Positions 8,361-14,502 of a stretch of 20,921 nucleotides of DNA are shown here, piece after piece (positions within the stretch are counted from its first letter, which is position 1; each line of letters begins with the position of its first letter). The stretch spans positions 1 to 20,921 of the forward strand of contig JAZNXL010000060.1 of assembly GCA_045593905.1 (NCBI GenBank), read 5' to 3'. Under the pieces are notes generated by a model. The model was not told where the DNA came from and searched no databases. It saw only the letters and a program-made list of their open reading frames with translations. This DNA is from RGIG9041 sp045593905 (GTDB taxonomy: Bacteria > Bacillota > Clostridia > Oscillospirales > QAKW01). The translations under genes were made by a program, and so were the position numbers.

Positions 8361-8497
8361 TTAAGTAACAAGTAAAAAGTAATAGTGAATAAGTAATGAA
8401 GAAACACAACCGAGGTTGTGTTCCTTTTAATTTAAAAAACTCGGCAAAAGCCGAGTTTTATCCGTACCTATTCACTATTCACTCTTACCTATTACCT
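8361..8497 (-). repeat. MITE-like intergenic repeat, copy B
   Basis: This 137-bp element is the inverted counterpart of 5015-5150, with about nine differences by eye, several of them in hairpin loops. The hairpins are retained: AAAACTCGGC with its partner at 8436-8459 and AACACAACC with its partner at 8403-8422. As in copy A, the element lies directly downstream of a CACCC/GGGTG terminator (here that of tatD on the minus strand) and is followed by a second hairpin. No coding potential is seen. Confidence 0.8.
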
Positions 8498-8502
8498 AAT
8501 AT

Positions 8503-8529
8503 ATAAAAGCACCCCGAAGGGTGTTTTTA
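8503..8529 (-). terminator. Terminator of the metG-tatD operon
   Basis: Read on the minus strand, AAAACACCC-TTCG-GGGTGCTTTT forms a stem closed by a TTCG loop with a short T-run. The TAA of the TatD-family gene (8527-8529) lies in its leading A-rich arm. Confidence 0.82.
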
Positions 8530-9291
8530 TATATTAAACATAAGTTTTGCGTTTTTATTGGTAATGTCTATTATCTCCTGCGTATCCATACCTCTAAGCT
8601 CGGCAATTTTTTGTGCCGTATAAATGGTATAGTCGGGGCGATTGAGCTTGCCCCTGAACGGTTCGGGAGTTAAAAACGGACAGTCGGTTTCGAGCATTAG
8701 CCTGTCAAGCGGAACCGCCTTTATGCACTCGACCGCTTTGCGCGCGTTTTTAAAGGTAACAACACCGCCCATTGAAATTGAAAGACCAAGCTTTACAATC
8801 TCTTTTAGCGTTTCAACCGAGCCCGAAAAGCAGTGCAGTACCGCTTTTTTTGGCCTGTACTCTTTTAAAATCTCTAAAAGGTCGTTTGTTGCGTCGCGCG
8901 AGTGGATAACAACAGGCTTGTCAATTTGCATTGCGTACTCAAGCTGTGTTTTAAACCACTTTTTTTGTATATCGCGCGGAACGCTGTCCCAGTAATAATC
9001 AAGACCAATTTCGCCAACCGCCACAACCTTTGGGTGAGCAATAAGCGTTTTCATTTGCTCCCAGTCGGCATCGGTAATTTCGCCTACATCACAGGGGTGA
9101 AAGCCGACCTCGGCATAAATGAACGGATATTTTTCGGCAAGCTCAAGTGTGCGCTTTGAGGTTGCAATCTCACAACCAACGCAAACAACCGCCTCAATGC
9201 CGTTTTTTTGCATCTCTTTTGCAAAGGTGTCAAAGTCTTTTGCGTAATCAGGTTCGTAAAGATGCGCGTGTGTGTCAATCAGTCCTGTCAT
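8527..9291 (-). CDS. TatD family metal-dependent hydrolase (DNase)
   Basis: This 254-residue TIM-barrel amidohydrolase-fold protein is close to the usual 255-260 residue length. Metal-binding residues are visible in order: H8 and H10 (IDTHAH), E94 (VGEIGLDYYW), H130 (VVIHSRDA), H153 (LHCFSGS) and D203 (ETDCPFLTP). Characterised TatD/YabD proteins act as 3'-5' exonucleases or endonucleases in DNA repair or turnover in the cytoplasm. The start overlaps the stop of metG by four bases (ATGA), so the two are translationally coupled. The metS-yabD pairing is widely conserved in Firmicutes. The precise substrate cannot be fixed from sequence. Confidence 0.93.
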   Translation of the reverse strand: MTGLIDTHAHLYEPDYAKDFDTFAKEMQKNGIEAVVCVGCEIATSKRTLELAEKYPFIYAEVGFHPCDVGEITDADWEQMKTLIAHPKVVAVGEIGLDYYWDSVPRDIQKKWFKTQLEYAMQIDKPVVIHSRDATNDLLEILKEYRPKKAVLHCFSGSVETLKEIVKLGLSISMGGVVTFKNARKAVECIKAVPLDRLMLETDCPFLTPEPFRGKLNRPDYTIYTAQKIAELRGMDTQEIIDITNKNAKLMFNI

Positions 9292-11210
9292 CTTATAACA
9301 GCACCTGCTTTAATATCGTCGTCAAGGAACATAACCTTTGGGCCGTTTTCGGTATCAGCGGCAAGTAGCATACCCTCCGACATTTCGCCGCGGAGTTTTG
9401 CGGGCGTAAGGTTGTCAACAAGCACAACTGTTTTGCCGATTAATTGCTCGGGTTTGTAGTGCTGAGCAATGCCCGAAAGCACCTGCTTAATTTCAAAGCC
9501 GTTATCAACCTTGAGTACCAAAAGCTTGTCGCTCTTTTTAAGCGGCTCGCACTCAAGTACCTTTGCGGCTCTGAGCGATACCTTTGCAAAATCGTTTATA
9601 GAAATTTCTTCTACCTCAGGCTTTTTGGGGCGCTGGGGCATATTCTTTTTGTTTTCTTCTTCAATCTCGGCAAGTTTTTTGTTAGCGTCAATTCTTGCAA
9701 ACAAAATTGAGTTTTGTGAAAGTGTATGTCCGTCTTTGAACATACCAAACTCTTTAAGCGACTCAAGACCGCCGTTTTCAATACCGAGCTGTGAGTGAAT
9801 TGCATCAGCGGTATCAGGCATAAACGGTTTTAAAAGCACTGCTGCAAAACGAATTGATTCAACAAGGTTGTAAAGCACCTCTTGTAAGCGCTCTTTGTCT
9901 CCGCCCTCTCTGCCAAGAACCCACGGCTCAGTTTCGTCAATGTATTTGTTAGCGCGTTTTAAAAGCGCAAATACGTCGTCGATAGCGTCTGCAATATGCA
10001 TTGAGTCCATATGCTTTTCAACAAGTGCAGGAGTATTAAGCGCAAGTTCAATAAGTTCGCTGTCAACAGCATCTGCCTTGCCGTGCTTTACAATACCGCC
10101 AAAGTATTTGTGGCTCATTGTAATTGTGCGGTTAACAAGGTTGCCGAGTATGTTGGCAAGCTCGGAATTAATGCGCTCAATAATAAGCTCGTACGAGATA
10201 ATACCGTCGTTTGCAAACGGAATTTCGTGAAGCACAAAGTAACGCACGGCGTCAACACCGAAAAGACGTACAAGGTCGTCGGCGTAAATAACGTTGCCTT
10301 TTGATTTACTCATTTTGCCGTCGCTCATAATAAGCCAGGGGTGACCGAACACCTGTTTAGGAAGCGGCTCACCAAGTGCCATAAGTAAAATAGGCCAGTA
10401 AATTGTATGAAAGCGTACGATGTCTTTACCGATAAGGTGCATATCGCACGGCCACAATTTTTTATACTGCTCGTCGTGATTGCCTTCGGGGTCGTAGCCA
10501 ATATTTGTAATGTAGTTTGAAAGCGCGTCTATCCAAACATAAACAACGTGTTTTTCGTCAAACGGAACGGGAATACCCCAGTTAAACGAAGAACGGCTAA
10601 CGCAAAGGTCAGAAAGACCGGGCTTTATAAAGTTGTTTATCATTTCGTTTTTACGGGCGGGCGGCCAAATAAACTCGGGGTGCGACTCAATATGCTCCTC
10701 AAGCTTTTTTGCATACTTTGAAAGCTTAAAAAAGTATGCGTCTTCTTTGGCTTTGTGTACTTCGCCGCCACAGTCGGGGCATTTGCCGTCAACTAACTGG
10801 CTCTCGGTAAAAAACGATTCACAGGGTGTGCAGTACATACCCTCGTATGCACCTTTATAGATATCGCCCTGGTCGTAGAGCTTTTTAAAAATCTTTTGAA
10901 TTTTTTGTTTGTGCTCGGGGTCGGTGGTACGAACAAACTTGTCGTAGGTGGTGTTCATAATATCCCAAATCGACTTAACCTGACCTGCAACGTTGTCAAC
11001 ATATTGCTGTTCGCTAATGCCTGCTGCAGCAGCCTTTTGCTGAATTTTTTCGCCGTGCTCGTCGGTGCCTGTCTGGAAATAAACATCGTACCCTTGCATG
11101 CGTTTGTAGCGGGCAACGCTGTCTGCCAAAACGATTTCGTAGGTGTTGCCTATATGAGGCTTACCCGATGTATATGCTATTGCGGTAGAAATATAATATT
11201 TTTTTCCCAC
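9288..11210 (-). CDS. metG: Methionine--tRNA ligase
   Basis: This 640-residue class I synthetase charges initiator and elongator tRNA-Met. The HIGH motif is PHIGN at residues 18-22 and KMSKS is at 299-303. A zinc knuckle is formed by C127-T-P-C130 and C144-P-D-C147. The C-terminal tRNA-binding domain (about 535-640, EISINDFAKVSLRAAKVLE onward) is the dimerising Trbp111-like module. The start is a GTG preceded by AGAGGAA at nine bases. The ATG at 11218 lies in another frame. A sigma-A promoter is seen at 11247-11275. The leader is only a few tens of bases and shows no T-box. The gene is cotranscribed with the TatD-family gene downstream. Confidence 0.96.
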   Translation of the reverse strand: MGKKYYISTAIAYTSGKPHIGNTYEIVLADSVARYKRMQGYDVYFQTGTDEHGEKIQQKAAAAGISEQQYVDNVAGQVKSIWDIMNTTYDKFVRTTDPEHKQKIQKIFKKLYDQGDIYKGAYEGMYCTPCESFFTESQLVDGKCPDCGGEVHKAKEDAYFFKLSKYAKKLEEHIESHPEFIWPPARKNEMINNFIKPGLSDLCVSRSSFNWGIPVPFDEKHVVYVWIDALSNYITNIGYDPEGNHDEQYKKLWPCDMHLIGKDIVRFHTIYWPILLMALGEPLPKQVFGHPWLIMSDGKMSKSKGNVIYADDLVRLFGVDAVRYFVLHEIPFANDGIISYELIIERINSELANILGNLVNRTITMSHKYFGGIVKHGKADAVDSELIELALNTPALVEKHMDSMHIADAIDDVFALLKRANKYIDETEPWVLGREGGDKERLQEVLYNLVESIRFAAVLLKPFMPDTADAIHSQLGIENGGLESLKEFGMFKDGHTLSQNSILFARIDANKKLAEIEEENKKNMPQRPKKPEVEEISINDFAKVSLRAAKVLECEPLKKSDKLLVLKVDNGFEIKQVLSGIAQHYKPEQLIGKTVVLVDNLTPAKLRGEMSEGMLLAADTENGPKVMFLDDDIKAGAVIR

Positions 11211-11246
11211 TGTAACATTTTCCTCTCTTTTTTTGTATAATAATTA

Positions 11247-11275
11247 AGTATATAATAATTATCTCAATAAATCAA
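11247..11275 (-). promoter_or_regulatory. Sigma-A promoter of metG
   Basis: On the minus strand TTGATT (11270-11275) is followed after 17 bases by TATACT (11247-11252). It lies about 37 bases before the GTG start. The surrounding sequence is very AT-rich, which raises the chance of a coincidental match. Confidence 0.5.
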
Positions 11276-11280
11276 TAATT

Positions 11281-11312
11281 TACCAAAATAAAAAAGGCGT
11301 ATTTAACGCCTT
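11281..11312 (-). terminator. Terminator of the abrB-like gene
   Basis: On the minus strand, AAGGCGT-TAAAT-ACGCCTT is followed by a T-run (TTTTTATTTT), four bases after the stop codon. It separates the abrB-like gene from the metG promoter. Confidence 0.85.
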
Positions 11313-11315
11313 AAT

Positions 11316-11555
11316 TTATTTGTTTAACTCGCTAATACATTTTTTGCAAATGTTTTTGCCCATGTACGATACAACCTCGTCACCCTCACCGCAAAATATA
11401 CAACAGGGGCGGTATGGTTTTAAAATAATGCTGTCGCCGTCAACAAAAATTTCGAGCGGGTCTTTAATGTCGATATTAAGATTGCGCCTTAGCTCAACCG
11501 GAAGCACAACTCTTCCAAGCTCGTCAACCTTTCTTACAATACCTGTAGCCTTCAT
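11316..11555 (-). CDS. AbrB/SpoVT-family regulator with C-terminal zinc-binding motif
   Basis: The protein has 79 residues. Residues 1-47 form the swapped-hairpin AbrB DNA-binding domain, very close to Bacillus AbrB (MKATGIVRKVDELGRVVLPV then ELRRNLNI). The C-terminal half lacks the AbrB multimerisation helix and instead carries C52-I-F-C55 and C70-K-K-C73, a small zinc-ribbon-like pair. The ATG is preceded by AAGGAGAG. The promoter is strong (11585-11613), and the gene is divergent from pduL with about 140 bases between starts. The neighbourhood abrB, metG, tatD recalls B. subtilis. It is likely a transition-state or growth-phase regulator. Autoregulation or control of pduL is inference from position. 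Confidence 0.9.
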   Translation of the reverse strand: MKATGIVRKVDELGRVVLPVELRRNLNIDIKDPLEIFVDGDSIILKPYRPCCIFCGEGDEVVSYMGKNICKKCISELNK

Positions 11556-11584
11556 AAGACTCTCCTTAAAAACAAATTTACATT

Positions 11585-11613
11585 ATTTTACAATATTTTT
11601 GGGTTTATGTCAA
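11585..11613 (-). promoter_or_regulatory. Sigma-A promoter of the abrB-like gene
   Basis: On the minus strand a consensus TTGACA (11608-11613), a 17-base spacer and TAAAAT (11585-11590). The leader to the ATG is about 25 bases. Confidence 0.75.
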
Positions 11614-11629
11614 TAATTTTAAATTACTG

Positions 11630-11658
11630 TTGAAAAAAATGCAAATTAGTAGTAAAAT
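11630..11658 (+). promoter_or_regulatory. Sigma-A promoter of pduL
   Basis: TTGAAA (11630-11635), a 17-base spacer and TAAAAT (11653-11658), about 37 bases before the ATG. Its -35 is only 16 bases from that of the divergent abrB-like promoter, so one bound regulator could touch both. Confidence 0.65.
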
Positions 11659-11694
11659 TAATTTTGGTAAATAATTTTAAAGGAGATACATAAC

Positions 11695-12267
11695 ATGGAA
11701 AAGAAAATTCTTGTTGAAATGTCTGCAAGACATCTTCATGTAACACAAAAAGACCTTGAAACACTTTTTGGCGCAGGCGCAACACTCACACCCAAGCGTG
11801 AGCTTTCACAACCCGGCCAATACCTTTGCGAAGAGCGCGTTGACCTTATCGGTCCTAAAAAAACAATCGCAAGCGTATCAATTCTCGGACCTGTTCGTCC
11901 CGAAACACAGGTTGAGGTTTCACTTACCGATGCAAGAACACTCGGCGTTAGCGCTCCTGTTAAAATGAGCGGCGACATCGCAGGCTCAGGCTCAATTACA
12001 ATCAAAGGACCTGCAGGCGAGGTTACAATTGAAGAGGGCGTTATTGCAGCTCAACGCCATATTCATATGACACCTGAAGACGCTGAAGCTATGGGCTTAA
12101 AAGACGGCCAAATGGTATCAGTTAAAGTTGACACCGAGCGCGGCGTGGTATTTAACGAAACCGTACTTCGTGTATCACCCAAGTTTGCAACAGCAATGCA
12201 TATCGATACTGACGAAGCAAACGCAGTAATGCTCCCAAGAGAAGCATACGGCATCATCTTAGATTAA
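11695..12267 (+). CDS. pduL: Phosphate propanoyltransferase (PduL-type phosphotransacylase)
   Basis: This 190-residue PduL-family enzyme moves an acyl group between CoA and phosphate (propanoyl or acetyl), giving the acyl-phosphate that acetate kinase can use for ATP. Two PduL domains are seen, each with a metal-binding HxH: RHLHV (H13, H15) and RHIHM (H122, H124). A further conserved MHIDTDEANA follows near residue 168. The sequence begins directly at the catalytic domain with no N-terminal encapsulation peptide, and no microcompartment shell gene is nearby, so a cytosolic housekeeping role in acetate metabolism is likely. The ATG follows AAAGGAGAT. The gene is a single unit with its own promoter and terminator. 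Confidence 0.92.
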   Translation: MEKKILVEMSARHLHVTQKDLETLFGAGATLTPKRELSQPGQYLCEERVDLIGPKKTIASVSILGPVRPETQVEVSLTDARTLGVSAPVKMSGDIAGSGSITIKGPAGEVTIEEGVIAAQRHIHMTPEDAEAMGLKDGQMVSVKVDTERGVVFNETVLRVSPKFATAMHIDTDEANAVMLPREAYGIILD

Positions 12268-12275
12268 TTACATAA

Positions 12276-12304
12276 TAAAAAGCACCCATCAGGGTGCTTT
12301 TTTA
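12276..12304. terminator. Bidirectional terminator between pduL and the LRR gene
   Basis: AAAAAGCACCC-ATCA-GGGTGCTTTTTT. The T-run overlaps the TAA of the convergent LRR gene (12302-12304), so it serves both units. Confidence 0.88.
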
Positions 12305-14038
12305 TTGAACAATCATTAACTCTTTGTTTTCGAAATTAACTGATGAAAGGTTAACGTTTTGTGCTTTTAATGTGTATAGAGATTTAATGTTTTTAAGTGC
12401 CGAAACGTCGGCGATTTTGCAGTTTGAAATATCAAGATAATCAAGCGCTGCAAGCTTTGAAAGCGGTGCAACATCGGTTACTTCGGTGTCTGAAATATTA
12501 AGTGATGTAAGTGTTGATATACTTGCAATTTCAGAAACTGACGAAAGTCCTGTTTTGCTTGCGTTCAGGTTAATAAGCGGCAGCTTTGAAACAGGTTTTG
12601 CCGACAAAAACGATGTGTTTGAAACATTAAGAGAAACAAGGCTTGAAAGCGATGATAAAAAGTCGAAATTGGTTGTCGGGTTGCCCGATAAATCAAGCGC
12701 TTCAAGGCTTGAAAGCTTGCCGATGTTTTTTGCGTTTGTTATTGCGTTTGACGACAGTTCAAGTATTGCAAGAGCCGAATATCTGTGTATTGTAGAAAGG
12801 TCGGTGATTTTGTTTTTTGAAAGCACCAGAGTTTTTATAGAATCGGTGTTTTCAAACTCGGGAATTGATGTTAGTCGGTTGCCTGATGCATCAACATACT
12901 CAACGCCAGCACCGGTTGTCATATACGAAATATCAATAATATTATTTTTTGCAATAGAAATGTGCTTTAAAGTGGTAAGGTTTGAAAGTACATTTGCCGA
13001 TGTTAAATTGTTGTTTGAAATATCAATATCTTCAAGCGCGGTGAGTGAACCGAGCGCATTCAAGTCGTCGTTTGTAAGTCCGCAGCCCGAAAGTGTAAGT
13101 GACTTTAAGTTCGTAAGCGATGCAAAATGCGCGATTGATGCAATGTTCTTTTCATTTTCAATATACAGTGATTCAAGAGCAGGCATACGCTCAAGGTCAG
13201 AAAGTGTTTTGATTTGTCCGTCAACGCCCTCGTTTGAAAGCTCGGTTACCGACTCAAGCTCTTTTACTTTAATTTTGCCCGATGGCTTTGAAAGCGCCGC
13301 ACGCACCATTTTTTCAATCTTTGCGTCGTCAAATACAACGTCCTCGTTGTCGTTTGAAACCTTGTAGGTAACGCTTAGCATCGGCGATACAAGACCTGCC
13401 TCATCAACTGATATTGCGCAAACCTTGGTGTTGCCGTTTGATATGTTTATTGGCGCTGAATATATATTTGAATATTTTGTAGGGTAGCTTCCGTCGGTGG
13501 TGTAATAAACCGTTTCGCCTTCGCGTACGGTGATTTTCATTTTTACTGTTTGCTCGTACTTGCCCTGGGTTGGCGTATAGGTTAAATCGTCGGGGCGCTT
13601 GCTTTCAATCTTTTTAAGCATATACTGGTCGTTTATAGAGCTTATGTAGTTTACGGCGCCTGCAAGGTCGCCTGCACTGCTAAAGATTTTAACGCGCATA
13701 AGGTAAAGCTCTTCTACGCCGTTTTTGTCGGTAGTGATTTTTTTGTTAATGGCTTGGTCAATTATTTTGCCTGCGCTATCAAAGTTTTCGTTTTTTGCAT
13801 ACGCATCGGCAAGCGCTAAATAAATCTCTTGGTTTTTAGAGTTTTTCTTTAGCGCCGACTCGTACTGTTCAATCGCTTGCGCGTATTTTCCCGAACGCAT
13901 AAACGCGTCTCCGCGAGATTTGTGCGTATTAAAAAACACGCCTTTAAACACCAATAGCGATATTAAAAACGCCACTATCAGCGTTGCGCCAAACGAAATT
14001 CCAAAATATATTAAAAACTGCTTTTTATCTTTTATCAT
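12302..14038 (-). CDS. Membrane-anchored TPR / chitobiase-like / leucine-rich-repeat protein
   Basis: This 578-residue protein is probably held in the membrane with most of its length outside. Residues 9-35 form one helix (FGISFGATLIVAFLISLLVF) with no cleavage site, so it is a signal anchor. Residues 40-130 hold TPR-like helices (GDAFMRSGKYAQAIEQYESA and LADAYAKNENFDSAGKIIDQ). Residues 150-227 match the CHB_HEX_C_1 beta domain (VYYTTDGSYPTKYS and APINISNGNTKVCAISVDEAG). From about 278 to the C-terminus run some 12-13 LRR units of the 21-22 residue bacterial type (LESLDLSGN-like). No enzymatic motif is seen, so a binding or scaffolding role is likely. The gene has a near-ideal promoter and a GAGG ribosome site. 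Confidence 0.8.
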   Translation of the reverse strand: MIKDKKQFLIYFGISFGATLIVAFLISLLVFKGVFFNTHKSRGDAFMRSGKYAQAIEQYESALKKNSKNQEIYLALADAYAKNENFDSAGKIIDQAINKKITTDKNGVEELYLMRVKIFSSAGDLAGAVNYISSINDQYMLKKIESKRPDDLTYTPTQGKYEQTVKMKITVREGETVYYTTDGSYPTKYSNIYSAPINISNGNTKVCAISVDEAGLVSPMLSVTYKVSNDNEDVVFDDAKIEKMVRAALSKPSGKIKVKELESVTELSNEGVDGQIKTLSDLERMPALESLYIENEKNIASIAHFASLTNLKSLTLSGCGLTNDDLNALGSLTALEDIDISNNNLTSANVLSNLTTLKHISIAKNNIIDISYMTTGAGVEYVDASGNRLTSIPEFENTDSIKTLVLSKNKITDLSTIHRYSALAILELSSNAITNAKNIGKLSSLEALDLSGNPTTNFDFLSSLSSLVSLNVSNTSFLSAKPVSKLPLINLNASKTGLSSVSEIASISTLTSLNISDTEVTDVAPLSKLAALDYLDISNCKIADVSALKNIKSLYTLKAQNVNLSSVNFENKELMIVQ

Positions 14039-14067
14039 GTTACTGCCTCGTAGTTTTAGTTTTTATA

Positions 14068-14096
14068 ATTATATCATAACAAATTGGTGTTTTCAA
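14068..14096 (-). promoter_or_regulatory. Sigma-A promoter of the LRR gene
   Basis: On the minus strand TTGAAA (14091-14096), a 17-base spacer and a perfect extended -10 TGATATAAT (TATAAT at 14068-14073). The leader is about 25-30 bases. Confidence 0.75.
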
Positions 14097-14160
14097 TAAA
14101 TATATACAGTGAATAAAGGCTTGTTATGATGTCGATAACTATAAAAAAGGAGAATTGGCT

Positions 14161-14349
14161 ATGAAACACGCTAAAACATTAACGGGCAGAGAGCAGTTAT
14201 TAATGCTTAAAAAACAACTCGAAATAACCGAAACAAAGTTAAACTACACAAGCGACGAAAAGCTTGTGGCGGCACTCGCTTACGAGCTTTTGGGCATTAA
14301 ATCACGAATAGGGTATATAATCGAGTGCGAAAAACAGCGCACTATTTAA
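14161..14349 (+). CDS. Small DUF2508/YaaL-like protein
   Basis: This 62-residue basic, probably helical protein begins MKHAKTLTGREQLLMLKKQL and contains KLNYTSDEKLVAALAYELLGIKSRIGYII. The NYTSDEKLV...YELL...R pattern resembles the DUF2508 (YaaL) family, which I recall by a similar N(F/Y)VTD..LI..YI.E motif. The assignment is tentative. The ATG at 14161 is preceded by AAAGGAG at eight bases, and a TTG six bases upstream is less likely. There is no signal peptide or cysteine cluster. The gene is divergent from the LRR gene and not obviously linked to the lipoprotein downstream, which has its own promoter. The function is unknown. Confidence 0.65.
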   Translation: MKHAKTLTGREQLLMLKKQLEITETKLNYTSDEKLVAALAYELLGIKSRIGYIIECEKQRTI

Positions 14350-14408
14350 ATATATATACTAAAAATATTAATATTTTTTATACAATTTTACTAATTTTAA
14401 TATAATGC

Positions 14409-14437
14409 TTGAAAACGCAAAAGGGCTGTGTTACAAT
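14409..14437 (+). promoter_or_regulatory. Sigma-A promoter of the lipoprotein gene
   Basis: TTGAAA (14409-14414), a 17-base spacer and TACAAT (14432-14437) preceded by TGT. The leader is about 60 bases, ending in the GGGAGGT ribosome site. Confidence 0.65.
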
Positions 14438-14502
14438 GGTATCATAATTATAAGTGTAACTATTTTTATTTATACGCGATATCTATTGGGAGGTAATTGC
14501 GC

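Noticed and set aside
5015..8497. A composite transposon bounded by the inverted repeats
   Set aside because: No transposase or recombinase gene lies between or beside the copies. The enclosed genes have normal composition and their own terminators.
9444..11240. Several 75-114 codon plus-strand frames opposite metG
   Set aside because: They overlap a fully conserved synthetase, lack ribosome sites and resemble no known family.
11211..11290. A T-box or SAM riboswitch in the metG leader
   Set aside because: The promoter leaves only about 35 bases of leader, with no T-box sequence, stem I or terminator/antiterminator pair.
11695..12267. A bacterial microcompartment locus suggested by pduL
   Set aside because: No shell proteins or aldehyde dehydrogenase are nearby, and the protein lacks an N-terminal encapsulation peptide.
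12486..13367. A 293-codon open frame on the plus strand, antisense to the LRR gene
   Set aside because: It is a shadow of the Ser/Leu-rich LRR repeats. Its composition is Ser/Phe-rich and aperiodic, it has no ribosome site, and the minus-strand protein has clear domains, a promoter and a terminator.
14350..14408. A terminator after the DUF2508-like gene
   Set aside because: The only palindrome is AAAATATTAATATTTT, made of A and T alone. It is too weak to call in this AT-rich gap.
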